From assembly GCF_041380015.1 (NCBI RefSeq), contig NZ_CP159978.1: DNA of 64,000 nt; one strand, written 5' to 3'. The position numbers and the translations under genes were made by a program. This DNA is from Buchananella felis. GTDB taxonomy: Bacteria > Actinomycetota > Actinomycetes > Actinomycetales > Actinomycetaceae. The notes beneath the pieces were generated by a model, which saw only the letters and a list, made by a program, of their open reading frames with translations, was not told where the DNA came from and ran no database searches. Numbering within the stretch: the stretch's first letter is position 1; each line of letters opens with the position of its first letter. Positions 42,604 through 51,363 of the stretch are shown in pieces.

Positions 42604-43266
42604 ATGACTGCTACTTATCGCGACTCCATTAAGCGCAAGGCCGTTTTCGGCAAGAAGCTCGGCATGACCCAGGTGTGGGACGCTGACGGCCGTCTGGTTC
42701 CCGTCACCGTCGTCCAGGTCAGCCCCAACGTTGTCACCCAGGTCCGCAACGTCGAGACCGACGGCTACGCCGCCGTCCAGGTTGCCTTCGGTGACATCAA
42801 CCCCCGCAAGGTGAACAAGCCGCTGACCGGCCACTTCGCCAAGGCCGACGTCGCCCCCCGCCGCCACCTCGCTGAGATCCGCACCGCGGACGCCAACGAG
42901 TACGCCGTGGGCCAGGAGCTGACCGTCGAGGTCTTCGAGACCGGCGCCAAGGTCGACGTGACCGGCACCAGCAAGGGCAAGGGCACCGCCGGTGTTATGA
43001 AGCGTCACGGCTTCGCCGGTGTTTCCGCCTCCCACGGTGCGCACCGCAACCACCGCAAGCCGGGCTCCATCGGCGCCTGCGCCACCCCGGGCCGCGTGTT
43101 CAAGGGCCTGCGCATGGCCGGCCGCATGGGCAACGCCCGTCGTACCGTCCAGAACCTGACCATCCACGCGGTGGACGCCGAGCACGGCGTGCTGCTGGTG
43201 ACCGGTGCCATCCCCGGCCCGAAGAACGGCGTGGTCATGGTCCGTACCGCTGTGAAGGGGGCATGA
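42604..43266 (+). CDS. rplC: 50S ribosomal protein L3
   Basis: A 220-residue 50S assembly protein reaching the peptidyl-transferase centre. KKLGMTQVWDADGRLVPVT near the start and the long loop GFAGVSASHGAHRNHRKPG ... GRVFKGLRMAGRMG identify it; the glutamine methylated in some bacteria is replaced in this loop by the SASHG arrangement usual in actinobacteria. It starts 10 bases after rpsJ and ends one base before rplD. Confidence 0.99.
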   Translation: MTATYRDSIKRKAVFGKKLGMTQVWDADGRLVPVTVVQVSPNVVTQVRNVETDGYAAVQVAFGDINPRKVNKPLTGHFAKADVAPRRHLAEIRTADANEYAVGQELTVEVFETGAKVDVTGTSKGKGTAGVMKRHGFAGVSASHGAHRNHRKPGSIGACATPGRVFKGLRMAGRMGNARRTVQNLTIHAVDAEHGVLLVTGAIPGPKNGVVMVRTAVKGA

Positions 43267-43267
43267 A

Positions 43268-43909
43268 ATGACCACCCAGACCGTGGACATCCTCAACGCT
43301 GAGGGCAAGAAGGCCGGCACCGCCGAGCTGCCCGCCGCCATCTTCGACGTCGAGCCGAACATCCCGCTGATCCACCAGGTCGTGGTGGCCCAGCGCGCCG
43401 CTGCTCGCCAGGGCACCCACGCCGTGAAGAACCGCGCCGCGGTCTCCGGCGGTGGCCGCAAGCCCTACAAGCAGAAGGGCACCGGTAACGCTCGCCAGGG
43501 CTCCATCCGCGCCCCCCACTTCACCGGTGGTGGCGTGGTGCACGGCCCGCAGCCGCGCGACTACAGCCAGCGCACCCCCAAGAAGATGAAGGCCGCCGCC
43601 CTGCGTGGCGCCCTGTCTGACCGCGCTCGCAACGGCCGCGTTCACGTGGTGGAGAACTTCGGTGTCACCGACACCCCCTCCACCAAGGTCGCCAAGGCTG
43701 CTCTGCACAACATCACCGAGCGTCGCGCTCTGGTGGTGCTGGACCGCTCCGACTTCGCTTCCGCGCTGTCGCTGCGCAACCTGGCCGAGGTTCACCTGCT
43801 GTGGGCCGACCAGCTGAACACCTACGACGTGCTGGTTAACGAGGACGTCGTCTTCACCACCGAGGCGCTCGCTGCGTTCCTCGGTACCGACGAGGAGGGT
43901 GCCAAGTGA
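43268..43909 (+). CDS. rplD: 50S ribosomal protein L4
   Basis: A 213-residue protein lining the exit tunnel; in E. coli it also represses its own operon. The tunnel loop GGGRKPYKQKGTGNARQGS followed by RAPHFTGGGVVHGP is intact. It begins immediately after rplC and overlaps rplW by four bases (GTGA), indicating tight coupling. Confidence 0.99.
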   Translation: MTTQTVDILNAEGKKAGTAELPAAIFDVEPNIPLIHQVVVAQRAAARQGTHAVKNRAAVSGGGRKPYKQKGTGNARQGSIRAPHFTGGGVVHGPQPRDYSQRTPKKMKAAALRGALSDRARNGRVHVVENFGVTDTPSTKVAKAALHNITERRALVVLDRSDFASALSLRNLAEVHLLWADQLNTYDVLVNEDVVFTTEALAAFLGTDEEGAK

Positions 43910-44211
43910 GCATCGAGTCCGCGAAGAACCCGCGCGACATCATCCTCGGCCCGGTCGTCTCGGAGAAGAGCTACGCGCTGATGGACGAGGGCAAGTACAC
44001 CTTCCTGGTGGACCCGCGCTCGAACAAGACCGAGATCAAGATCGCGATCGAGAAGATTTTCGACGTCAAGGTGGAGTCCGTGAACACGGCCAACCGCCAG
44101 GGCAAGACCAGCCGGACCCGTTTCGGGGCTGGCCGCCGTAAGGACACCAAGCGAGCGATCGTCACGCTTCGTGAGGGCACCATCGACATCTTTGGCGAAG
44201 TCGCGCTCTGA
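43906..44211 (+). CDS. rplW: 50S ribosomal protein L23
   Basis: A 101-residue protein at the tunnel exit, docking site for trigger factor and signal recognition particle. It has ARDIILGPVVSEKSY-like start (NPRDIILGPVVSEKSYALMD) and the basic loop NRQGKTSRTRFGAGRRKDTKR. The GTG start overlaps the rplD stop. Confidence 0.99.
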   Translation: MSIESAKNPRDIILGPVVSEKSYALMDEGKYTFLVDPRSNKTEIKIAIEKIFDVKVESVNTANRQGKTSRTRFGAGRRKDTKRAIVTLREGTIDIFGEVAL

Positions 44212-44241
44212 GCGCGGCCGCTAACGAGATAGAGGATCGTT

Positions 44242-45078
44242 ATGGGAATCCGTAAGTACAAGCCGACGACGCCCGGCCGCCGTGGCGCGTCCGTGGCCGA
44301 CTTCGTTGAGATCACCCGCTCGGAGCCGGAGAAGTCGCTGGTTCGCCCGCTCTCCAAGACCGGTGGTCGCAACGCGTCTGGTCGTATCACCACTCGCCAC
44401 AAGGGTGGCGGTCACAAGCGCGCCTACCGCGTGATCGACTTCCGTCGTCACGACAAGGACGGCGTGCCGGCCAAGGTCGCTCACATCGAGTACGACCCCA
44501 ACCGCACCGCCCGCATCGCCCTCCTGCACTACGCGGACGGCGAGAAGCGCTACATCATCGCCCCCGCCAAGCTGCAGCAGGGTGACCGCATCGAGCAGGG
44601 CCCGGGTGCCGACATCAAGCCCGGCAACAACATGCCGCTGCGCAACATCCCGCTCGGTACCGTGATCCACGCTGTGGAGCTGCGTCCGGGTGGTGGCGCC
44701 AAGATCGCCCGTTCCGCCGGCGCCTCCGTGCAGCTGGTGGCCAAGGACGGCCCGTACGCCCAGCTGCGTATGCCGTCCGGCGAAATCCGTAACGTTGACG
44801 CTCGCTGCCGCGCCACCATCGGTGAGGTCGGCAACGCCGAGCAGTCCAACATCAACTGGGGTAAGGCCGGCCGTATGCGCTGGAAGGGCATCCGCCCGAC
44901 CGTGCGTGGTGTGGTCATGAACCCGGTGGACCACCCGCACGGTGGTGGTGAGGGCCGCACCTCCGGTGGTCGTCACCCCGTGAGCCCGTGGGGTAAGCCC
45001 GAGGGTCGTACCCGCCGTCCGAACAAGCCGTCCGACAAGCTGATCGTGCGTCGTCGCAAGACCGGCAAGAACCGCTGA
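44242..45078 (+). CDS. rplB: 50S ribosomal protein L2
   Basis: A 278-residue protein needed for subunit joining and peptidyl transfer. GIRKYKPTTPGRRGASV at the start, SGRITTRHKGGGHKRAYR, and the C-terminal VVMNPVDHPHGGGEGR with the conserved histidine are all present. Start ATG behind ATAGAGGAT. Spaced 30 bases after rplW. Confidence 0.99.
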   Translation: MGIRKYKPTTPGRRGASVADFVEITRSEPEKSLVRPLSKTGGRNASGRITTRHKGGGHKRAYRVIDFRRHDKDGVPAKVAHIEYDPNRTARIALLHYADGEKRYIIAPAKLQQGDRIEQGPGADIKPGNNMPLRNIPLGTVIHAVELRPGGGAKIARSAGASVQLVAKDGPYAQLRMPSGEIRNVDARCRATIGEVGNAEQSNINWGKAGRMRWKGIRPTVRGVVMNPVDHPHGGGEGRTSGGRHPVSPWGKPEGRTRRPNKPSDKLIVRRRKTGKNR

Positions 45079-45090
45079 GGGGGATAACAG

Positions 45091-45372
45091 ATGCCACGCA
45101 GCCTGAAGAAGGGTCCCTTCGTCGACGACCACCTGTACAAGAAGGTGGACGCTCAGAACGAGGCGGGTACCAAGAACGTCATCAAGACCTGGTCGCGCCG
45201 GTCGGTCATTACGCCCGACTTCCTCGGCCACACCTTCGCTGTGCACGACGGACGCAAGCACGTGCCCGTCTTCGTCACCGAGTCGATGGTGGGCCACAAG
45301 CTCGGCGAGTTTGCGCCGACCCGCACTTTCCGCGGGCACGAGAAGGACGACCGCAAGGGGCGTCGCCGCTAA
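45091..45372 (+). CDS. rpsS: 30S ribosomal protein S19
   Basis: A 93-residue 30S head protein. PRSLKKGPFVDDHLYKKV, KTWSRRSVITPDFLGHTFAV and GEFAPTRTFRGHEKDDRK are standard. It follows rplB by 12 bases behind GGGGGATAA. Confidence 0.99.
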   Translation: MPRSLKKGPFVDDHLYKKVDAQNEAGTKNVIKTWSRRSVITPDFLGHTFAVHDGRKHVPVFVTESMVGHKLGEFAPTRTFRGHEKDDRKGRRR

Positions 45373-45405
45373 GGCGCGCCGCTAGCTGAAAGAATGGGGC
45401 AGCAC

Positions 45406-45771
45406 ATGGAAGCCAAGGCGCAGGCGCGGTTCGTCCGCACCACGCCGATGAAGGCGCGCCGCATCGTGGACGTCGTCCGGGGCAAGCGCGTTGCAGAGGC
45501 AATTGACATTCTGCGTTTCGCACCGCAGCAGGCGGCCGAGGTCGTCCGCAAGGTGGTCGAGTCCGCAGCCGCCAACGCTCAGGTCAAGGCCGAGCGCGAT
45601 GGCGAGAAGTTTGAGTACGACAAGCTGCGCATCGTCGCCGCTTTCGTCGACGAGGGCCCGACCCTCAAGCGGATCCGTCCGCGCGCCCAGGGTCGCGCGG
45701 GCCGCATCCTGAAGCGGACCAGCCACATCACCGTGGTGGTCGGCAACAACGAGGGGAAGGAGACCAAGTAA
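45406..45771 (+). CDS. rplV: 50S ribosomal protein L22
   Basis: A 121-residue protein lining the exit tunnel. MEAKAQARFVRTTPMKARRIVD is the typical actinobacterial start, and the tunnel hairpin region PTLKRIRPRAQGRAGRI is intact. An in-frame ATG four codons upstream (45394) is possible, but homologues begin with MEAKA. Its TAA shares one base with the ATG of rpsC. Confidence 0.97.
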   Translation: MEAKAQARFVRTTPMKARRIVDVVRGKRVAEAIDILRFAPQQAAEVVRKVVESAAANAQVKAERDGEKFEYDKLRIVAAFVDEGPTLKRIRPRAQGRAGRILKRTSHITVVVGNNEGKETK

Positions 45772-46577
45772 TGGGTCAGAAGGTAAACCCCACCGGTTTC
45801 CGCCTGGGTATCACCACGTTCCACCGCTCCCGGTGGTTCGCCGACTCCACCAAGCCGGGTCAGCGCTACGCTGACTTCGTCAAGGAGGACGTCGCCATCC
45901 GCCGCCTCCTGGAGGAGGGCCTGGACCGCGCCGGTGTCGCCAAGGTCGACATCGAGCGCACCCGTGACCGCGTCCGCGTCGACCTGCACACCGCCCGCCC
46001 GGGCATCGTGATCGGTCGCCGTGGCGCCGAGGCGGACCGCCTGCGCGGCACGCTGGAGAAGCTCACGGGCAAGCAGGTGCAGCTGAACATTCTCGAGGTC
46101 AAGAACCCCGAGATCGAGGCTCAGCTCGTTGCTCAGGGCATCGCCGAGCAGCTGGCCTCCCGCGTTTCCTTCCGCCGCGCCATGCGCAAGGGCATGCAGT
46201 CCGCCATGCGCGCCGGTGCCAAGGGAATCCGTGTTCAGTGCTCCGGCCGTCTGGGCGGCGCTGAGATGAGCCGTTCCGAGTTCTACCGCGAGGGTCGCGT
46301 GCCGCTGCACACCCTGCGCGCGAACATCGACTTCGGCTTCTACGAGGCTCGCACCACATTCGGTCGCATCGGCGTGAAGGTGTGGATCTACAAGGGCGAC
46401 CTCAACGAGAAGGAATTTGCCCGGGCCCAGGCCGAGGCCGCTCCGCGCGGTCGTGGCCGCGGTGAGCGCCGCGGTGGCCCGCGTCGCGACGGCGGACGTG
46501 GTCCGCGTCGTGACGAGGTAACGACGAACGACGCTCCGGCCGCCGCGCCGGTGGCCGACGCAGGAACGGAGGCCTGA
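45771..46577 (+). CDS. rpsC: 30S ribosomal protein S3
   Basis: A 268-residue 30S protein at the mRNA entry channel. The KH domain (VIGRRGAEADRLRGTLEKL) lies near residues 80-100, and the C-terminal S3 domain has QCSGRLGGAEMSRSEFYREG and GRIGVKVWIYKGD. A basic Arg/Gly-rich tail of about 50 residues (RGRGRGERRGGPRRDGGRG) follows, as in other actinobacteria. Confidence 0.99.
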   Translation: MGQKVNPTGFRLGITTFHRSRWFADSTKPGQRYADFVKEDVAIRRLLEEGLDRAGVAKVDIERTRDRVRVDLHTARPGIVIGRRGAEADRLRGTLEKLTGKQVQLNILEVKNPEIEAQLVAQGIAEQLASRVSFRRAMRKGMQSAMRAGAKGIRVQCSGRLGGAEMSRSEFYREGRVPLHTLRANIDFGFYEARTTFGRIGVKVWIYKGDLNEKEFARAQAEAAPRGRGRGERRGGPRRDGGRGPRRDEVTTNDAPAAAPVADAGTEA

Positions 46578-46580
46578 GCC

Positions 46581-47000
46581 ATGCTCATCCCCCGACGGAC
46601 TAAGTTCCGCCGCCAGCACCGTCCGCACCGCACCGGTGCGGCCTCCGGTGGCACGCAGGTCAACTTCGGTGACTACGGCATCCAGGCCCTCGAGCCCGCC
46701 TACATCACCAACCGTCAGATCGAGGCCGCGCGTATCGCGATGACCCGCCACATCAAGCGTGGCGGTAAGGTCTGGATCACGATTTTCCCGGATCGCCCGC
46801 TCACCAAGAAGCCGGCCGAAACCCGTATGGGTTCCGGTAAGGGTTCCGTTGAGTGGTGGATCGCCAACGTCAAGCCCGGCCGCATCATGTTCGAGCTGGG
46901 TGGAGTTCCCGAGCCGCTGGCTCGCGAGGCCATGCGCCGCGCGCAGCACAAGCTCCCGATGAAGACTCGTTTTGTAGTTCGTGAGGGTGGTGACCGCTGA
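46581..47000 (+). CDS. rplP: 50S ribosomal protein L16
   Basis: A 139-residue protein near the A-site tRNA. MLIPRRTKFRRQHRPHRTG and GSGKGSVEWWIANVKPGRIMFE are diagnostic. It begins 3 bases after rpsC and its final base overlaps the rpmC start (TGATG). Confidence 0.99.
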   Translation: MLIPRRTKFRRQHRPHRTGAASGGTQVNFGDYGIQALEPAYITNRQIEAARIAMTRHIKRGGKVWITIFPDRPLTKKPAETRMGSGKGSVEWWIANVKPGRIMFELGGVPEPLAREAMRRAQHKLPMKTRFVVREGGDR

Positions 47001-47233
47001 TGATCGGTTCCAAGGGTCTGTCCCCCAAGGACCTCGACACCATGGACAACGAGCGTCTGGCGAAGGAGCTGGAGAAGGCAAAGGCTGAGCTGTTCAACCT
47101 GCGCTTCACCGCTGCTACCGGTCAGCTCGAGGACCACGGCCGTCTCAAGGCTGTACGCCGCGACATCGCCCGCATCTACACCATCGTGCACGAGCGTGAG
47201 CTCGGCATCCGTACCGCCCCGAGCGAGAAGTGA
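47000..47233 (+). CDS. rpmC: 50S ribosomal protein L29
   Basis: A 77-residue helical-hairpin protein at the tunnel exit. LAKELEKAKAELFNLRFTAATGQLEDHGRLK is typical. It overlaps rplP by one base and rpsQ by four. Confidence 0.98.
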   Translation: MIGSKGLSPKDLDTMDNERLAKELEKAKAELFNLRFTAATGQLEDHGRLKAVRRDIARIYTIVHERELGIRTAPSEK

Positions 47234-47520
47234 GCGAAATGTCTGAGAACACCGAGTCCACCGCCCCGGTGCGGGGCGAGCGTAAGGTTCGCCGCGGTTA
47301 CGTGGTGAGCGACAAGATGAACAAGACCGTTGTGGTTGCCCTGGAGGACCGCGTGAAGCACTCCCTCTACGGCAAGGTCATGCGCCGCACCTCCAAGGTG
47401 AAGGCACACGACGAGCTCAACGAGTGCGGCGTGGGCGACCTCGTCCGCATCATGGAGACCCGCCCGCTCAGCGCGACCAAGCACTGGCGCGTGGTGGAGA
47501 TCATCGAGAAGGCCAAGTAA
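47230..47520 (+). CDS. rpsQ: 30S ribosomal protein S17
   Basis: A 96-residue protein of the 30S body, with GERKVRRGYVVSDKMNKTVVVALE and LSATKHWRVVEIIEKAK. The GTG at 47230 overlaps the rpmC stop (GTGA); an ATG three codons later (47239) is an equally plausible start. Last gene of the S10 operon; a 74-base gap follows before rplN. Confidence 0.97.
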   Translation: MSEMSENTESTAPVRGERKVRRGYVVSDKMNKTVVVALEDRVKHSLYGKVMRRTSKVKAHDELNECGVGDLVRIMETRPLSATKHWRVVEIIEKAK

Positions 47521-47594
47521 GCTTCCTCAGTCCAGTATTTGTTCGGCAAGGCTCGGGAAACCGAGAACCGGCTCGACGACAGGAGTAAATACTC

Positions 47595-47963
47595 ATGATC
47601 CAGCAGGAGTCGCGGCTCAAGGTCGCCGACAACACGGGTGCAAAGCAGCTGCTGTGCATCCGCGTGCTCGGCGGCTCTGGCCGGCGCTATGCCGGTATCG
47701 GCGACACGATCGTCGCCACCGTCAAGGACGCAATCCCTGGCGGCAACGTCAAGAAGGGCGACGTGGTCAAGGCCGTCGTCGTCCGTACCACCAAGGAGCG
47801 CCGTCGTCCCGACGGTTCCTACATCCGTTTCGACGAGAACGCGGCCGTCATTCTGAAGAACGACGGTGAGCCTCGCGGCACGCGCATCTTCGGCCCCGTC
47901 GGCCGCGAGCTGCGTGACAAGAAGTTCATGCGCATCGTCTCCCTGGCCCCGGAGGTGATCTGA
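47595..47963 (+). CDS. rplN: 50S ribosomal protein L14
   Basis: A 122-residue protein at the subunit interface. MIQQESRLKVADNTGAKQ and TRIFGPVGRELRDKKFMRIVSLAPEV are diagnostic. First gene of the spc operon, behind ACAGGAGTAAA. Confidence 0.99.
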   Translation: MIQQESRLKVADNTGAKQLLCIRVLGGSGRRYAGIGDTIVATVKDAIPGGNVKKGDVVKAVVVRTTKERRRPDGSYIRFDENAAVILKNDGEPRGTRIFGPVGRELRDKKFMRIVSLAPEVI

Positions 47964-47967
47964 ACCC

Positions 47968-48312
47968 ATGGCGAAGATCAAGAAGGGTGACCTGGTAGTG
48001 GTCATCGCTGGCCGCGACAAGGGCCAGCAGGGCCGCGTGCTCGAGGTCCGCCCCAAGGAGGACCGCGTGGTGGTCGAGGGCGTTGCCCGCGCCACCAAGC
48101 ACGTCAAGGCTGGTCGCTCCCGCCAGGGCGCGACCCAGGGTGGAATCGAGACCATCGAGGCCCCGATCCACATCTCTAACGTGATGCTCGTTGACCCGAA
48201 GACCAAGAAGGGCACCCGGGTTGGCTACCGCATCGAGCAGGTTGAGCGCGATGGCCGCACCCGCGAGGTTCGCATCCGCGTTGCCAAGCGCAGCGGGAAG
48301 GACGTGAAGTGA
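47968..48312 (+). CDS. rplX: 50S ribosomal protein L24
   Basis: A 114-residue assembly-initiating protein with a KOW motif (KKGDLVVVIAGRDKGQQGRV) at the N terminus. It follows rplN by 4 bases and overlaps rplE by four. Confidence 0.98.
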   Translation: MAKIKKGDLVVVIAGRDKGQQGRVLEVRPKEDRVVVEGVARATKHVKAGRSRQGATQGGIETIEAPIHISNVMLVDPKTKKGTRVGYRIEQVERDGRTREVRIRVAKRSGKDVK

Positions 48313-48866
48313 GCGAGCAGACCATGCCTCGTCTGAAGGAGAAGTACCGCAGCGAGATCCTCGGCGCTCTGCGTGAGGAGTTCGGCCACGCCAACATCCA
48401 CCAGGTTCCCGGTCTGACCAAGATCGTTGTGAACATGGGTGTGGGTGAGGCCGCTCGCGACGCCAAGATCCTGGAGGGCGCTATCCGCGACCTCACCGCG
48501 ATCACCGGTCAGAAGCCGGCGGTCACCAAGGCCCGCAAGTCCATCGCGCAGTTCAAGCTGCGCGAGGGCCAGCCGATCGGCGCGCACGTCACGCTGCGCG
48601 GCGACCGCATGTGGGAGTTCTTGGACCGTCTGCTGTCCCTGGCTCTGCCCCGTATTCGTGACTTCCGTGGCCTGTCCCCGAAGCACTTTGACGGCAACGG
48701 CAACTACACCTTCGGTCTCACGGAGCAGTCCATGTTCCACGAGATCGACCAGGACAAGATCGACCGCGTGCGCGGCATGGACATCACCATCGTCACGACC
48801 GCGAAGAACGACGACGAGGGCCGCAGCCTGCTGCGCCGCCTCGGCTTCCCGTTCAAGGAGAACTGA
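48309..48866 (+). CDS. rplE: 50S ribosomal protein L5
   Basis: A 185-residue 5S rRNA-binding protein. MGVGEAARDAKILEGAI, TGQKPAVTKARKSIAQFKLR and FRGLSPKHFDGNGNYTFG are standard. Starts with GTG overlapping the rplX stop. Confidence 0.98.
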   Translation: MSEQTMPRLKEKYRSEILGALREEFGHANIHQVPGLTKIVVNMGVGEAARDAKILEGAIRDLTAITGQKPAVTKARKSIAQFKLREGQPIGAHVTLRGDRMWEFLDRLLSLALPRIRDFRGLSPKHFDGNGNYTFGLTEQSMFHEIDQDKIDRVRGMDITIVTTAKNDDEGRSLLRRLGFPFKEN

Positions 48867-48868
48867 CG

Positions 48869-49054
48869 ATGGCGAAGACCGCACTGATCAACAAGGCGAA
48901 CCGCAAGCCGAAGTTCGGCGTTCGTGCCTACACGCGCTGCCAGCGCTGTGGCCGTCCGCACTCGGTCTACCGCAAGTTCGGCCTGTGCCGTATCTGCCTG
49001 CGCGAGATGGCCCTTGCTGGCCAGCTCCCGGGCGTCACTAAGAGCAGCTGGTAA
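48869..49054 (+). CDS. rpsN: 30S ribosomal protein S14, zinc-binding type (type Z)
   Basis: A 61-residue short S14 with two C-x2-C pairs (RCQRCGRPHSVYRKFGLCRICLRE) that bind zinc, the standard housekeeping S14 of the spc operon in Gram-positive bacteria. Starts 2 bases after rplE. Confidence 0.98.
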   Translation: MAKTALINKANRKPKFGVRAYTRCQRCGRPHSVYRKFGLCRICLREMALAGQLPGVTKSSW

Positions 49055-49122
49055 CGACTACGCCGTAGGTCCTTCGGTGAAAAGCACCGCAGGAAACCGC
49101 GACGAGGAAGGGCATCCGCCCA

Positions 49123-49521
49123 ATGACAATGACAGATCCCATTGCGGATATGCTCACGCGTCTGCGTAACGCCAACTCGGCTTACCACGACTCCGTGTCC
49201 ATGCCGCACTCCAAGCTCAAGGCAGCGATCGCTCAGATCCTGCAGACCGAGGGTTACATCGCCAACTTCGTTGTCGAGGACGCCGAGGTCGGTAAGAAGC
49301 TCACGCTCAACCTGAAGTACGGTCAGCGTCGCGAGCGCGCCATCTCTGGCGTCAAGCGCGTGTCCAAGCCGGGTCTGCGCGTGTACGCGAAGTCCAGCAA
49401 CCTGCCCAAGGTCCTGGGCGGCCTGGGCGTGGCCATCCTGTCCACGTCCTCTGGCCTCCTGACCGACCGCCAGGCAGCCGAGAAGGGTGTGGGTGGGGAA
49501 GTCCTCGCCTACATCTGGTAA
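49123..49521 (+). CDS. rpsH: 30S ribosomal protein S8
   Basis: A 132-residue central 30S assembly protein; in E. coli it is the repressor of the spc operon. DPIADMLTRLRNANSAYHD, GLRVYAKSSNLPKVLGGLG and the conserved C-terminal ILSTSSGLLTDRQAAEKGVGGEVLAYIW region are present. A second ATG two codons later is possible. Confidence 0.98.
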   Translation: MTMTDPIADMLTRLRNANSAYHDSVSMPHSKLKAAIAQILQTEGYIANFVVEDAEVGKKLTLNLKYGQRRERAISGVKRVSKPGLRVYAKSSNLPKVLGGLGVAILSTSSGLLTDRQAAEKGVGGEVLAYIW

Positions 49522-49534
49522 GGGAGGTATAGGC

Positions 49535-50071
49535 ATGTCTCGTATTGGCAAGCTGCCCATCGCCATCCCTGCTGGCGTGGACGTAAACATCAACGGCGCC
49601 GAGGTTGCGGTCAAGGGCCCCAAGGGCTCCCTGACCCACACCGTCGCCGCCCCCATCGTGGTGGCGATCGAGGACGGTAACGTCGTCGTGACCCGCCCGG
49701 ACGACGAGCGCCTGTCTCGTTCTCTGCACGGCCTGACCCGCACCCTGATCGCCAACATGATCCAGGGCGTCACGGCCGGCTACGAGAAGAAGCTCGAGAT
49801 CGTTGGTACCGGTTACCGCGTGATGGCCAAGGGCACCTCCCTCGAGTTCGCCCTGGGCTTCTCCCACCCGGTTGTCATCGAGCCGCCGGCGGGCATCACC
49901 TTCACGGTTGAGGGCCCGAACAAGTTCACCGTTGCTGGTATCGACAAGCAGCTGGTGGGCGAGGTCGCCGCGAACATTCGCAAGATCCGCAAGCCTGAGC
50001 CCTACAAGGGCAAGGGTGTGCGCTACGCCGGCGAGCAGGTCAAGCGCAAGGTCGGAAAGGCTGGTAAGTGA
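49535..50071 (+). CDS. rplF: 50S ribosomal protein L6
   Basis: A 178-residue two-domain protein near the GTPase centre. MSRIGKLPIAIPAGVDVNI starts the family, and PEPYKGKGVRYAGEQVKRKVGK is the diagnostic C terminus. AGGGAGG lies before the ATG. The stop shares a base with the rplR start. Confidence 0.98.
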   Translation: MSRIGKLPIAIPAGVDVNINGAEVAVKGPKGSLTHTVAAPIVVAIEDGNVVVTRPDDERLSRSLHGLTRTLIANMIQGVTAGYEKKLEIVGTGYRVMAKGTSLEFALGFSHPVVIEPPAGITFTVEGPNKFTVAGIDKQLVGEVAANIRKIRKPEPYKGKGVRYAGEQVKRKVGKAGK

Positions 50072-50442
50072 TGGCTATCTCGATCAAGGGCAAGGGCAAG
50101 GCGGTTGCGCGCAAGCGCCGTCACCTGCGTCTGCGCAAGCGCATCGTTGGTACTGCCGAGCGTCCCCGCCTGGTTGTCACCCGCTCCAACCGTCACATGG
50201 TTGCGCAGCTGGTGGACGACACCGTGGGCCGCACCATTGTCTCCGCTTCCACCCTCGAGGCCGAGCTGCGCTCTGTCGAGGGCAAGAAGGTGGACAAGTC
50301 CCGCAAGGTCGGCGAGCTGATCGCCGAGCGCGCCAAGGCTGCCGGGGTCGACACCTGCGTGTTCGACCGTGGCGGTAACAAGTACCACGGCCGAGTCGCC
50401 GCAGTCGCCGATGGCGCCCGCGACGGCGGTCTGACCCTGTGA
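50071..50442 (+). CDS. rplR: 50S ribosomal protein L18
   Basis: A 123-residue 5S rRNA-binding protein with a basic N terminus (KGKGKAVARKRRHLRLRKRI), RPRLVVTRSNRHMVAQLVDD and AAGVDTCVFDRGGNKYHGRV. The ATG at 50071 overlaps the rplF stop (TGATG). Confidence 0.98.
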   Translation: MAISIKGKGKAVARKRRHLRLRKRIVGTAERPRLVVTRSNRHMVAQLVDDTVGRTIVSASTLEAELRSVEGKKVDKSRKVGELIAERAKAAGVDTCVFDRGGNKYHGRVAAVADGARDGGLTL

Positions 50443-50474
50443 CGAGCGCGACCCAGGAAAGCAGAGGAACAGAT

Positions 50475-51179
50475 ATGGCTGCACCGCAGCGAGGTAGGGC
50501 CGGAGCTGCCGGCTCGAACGAGGCTCGCGAGGGTCGTGACTCCGAGCGTCGGGGTCGTCGCGACGAGCGTCGTGACTCCAACCGTCGGAATGACCGTCCC
50601 GAGCGCGACCAGTTCATTGAGCGCGTCGTGACGATCAACCGCGTCTCCAAGGTGGTCAAGGGTGGACGTCGGTTCTCCTTCACCGCCCTGGTCGTTGTGG
50701 GCGACGGCGATGGCACCATCGGCGTCGGCTACGGCAAGGCAAAGGAAGTTCCCGCGGCGATCGCCAAGGGTGTCGAGGAGGCGAAGAAGAACTTCTTCCG
50801 CATCCCGCTGGTCCGCAAGACCATCCCGCACCTGGTGCAGGGTGAGGACGCCGCTGGTGTGGTGCTCCTGCGCCCCGCTTCCCCGGGTACCGGTGTTATC
50901 GCCGGTGGTCCGGTGCGTGCGGTGCTGGAGTGCGCCGGCGTGCACGACATCCTGAGCAAGTCGCTCGGGTCCTCCAACGCAATCAACATCGTCCACGCTA
51001 CTGTGGCTGCCCTCAAGCAGCTGGAGCAGCCGGAGGCCGTGGCGGCTCGCCGTGGCCTGCCCCTGGAGTACGTGGCCCCGGCCGCGCTCCTGCGGGCCCG
51101 CGCCGAGGGCGAGGCTGAGAAGCGTGAGGCCAAGGAGAAGGCTGAGGCTGAGGCCGCAGTCGGAGGGGTCGGTGCGTGA
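50475..51179 (+). CDS. rpsE: 30S ribosomal protein S5
   Basis: A 234-residue decoding-fidelity protein. The conserved core runs from FIERVVTINRVSKVVKGGRRF to HDILSKSLGSSNAINIVHA. A long basic N-terminal extension (about 45 residues, rich in Arg, Asp and Glu) and a charged Ala/Lys/Glu tail (KREAKEKAEAEAAV) are typical of high-GC Gram-positives. The ATG at 50475 has AGAGGAA upstream; a GTG at 50439 overlapping the rplR stop is the alternative. Confidence 0.97.
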   Translation: MAAPQRGRAGAAGSNEAREGRDSERRGRRDERRDSNRRNDRPERDQFIERVVTINRVSKVVKGGRRFSFTALVVVGDGDGTIGVGYGKAKEVPAAIAKGVEEAKKNFFRIPLVRKTIPHLVQGEDAAGVVLLRPASPGTGVIAGGPVRAVLECAGVHDILSKSLGSSNAINIVHATVAALKQLEQPEAVAARRGLPLEYVAPAALLRARAEGEAEKREAKEKAEAEAAVGGVGA

Positions 51180-51361
51180 TGGCACAGCTCAAGATCACCC
51201 AGAAGAAGTCGGGCATCGGCGGTAAGGACTACCAGCGTGAGACGCTGCGTACCCTGGGCCTGCGCAAGATCGGTCAGAGCACCGTTCGCCAGGACACCCC
51301 GACCGTGCGCGGCATGATCGCCACGGTGGCCCACCTGGTCACCGTCGAGGAGGTCGACTGA
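51179..51361 (+). CDS. rpmD: 50S ribosomal protein L30
   Basis: A 60-residue protein: LKITQKKSGIGGKDYQRETL and LRKIGQSTVRQDTPTVRGM are typical. The ATG overlaps the rpsE stop (TGATG). Confidence 0.98.
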   Translation: MAQLKITQKKSGIGGKDYQRETLRTLGLRKIGQSTVRQDTPTVRGMIATVAHLVTVEEVD

Positions 51362-51363
51362 TT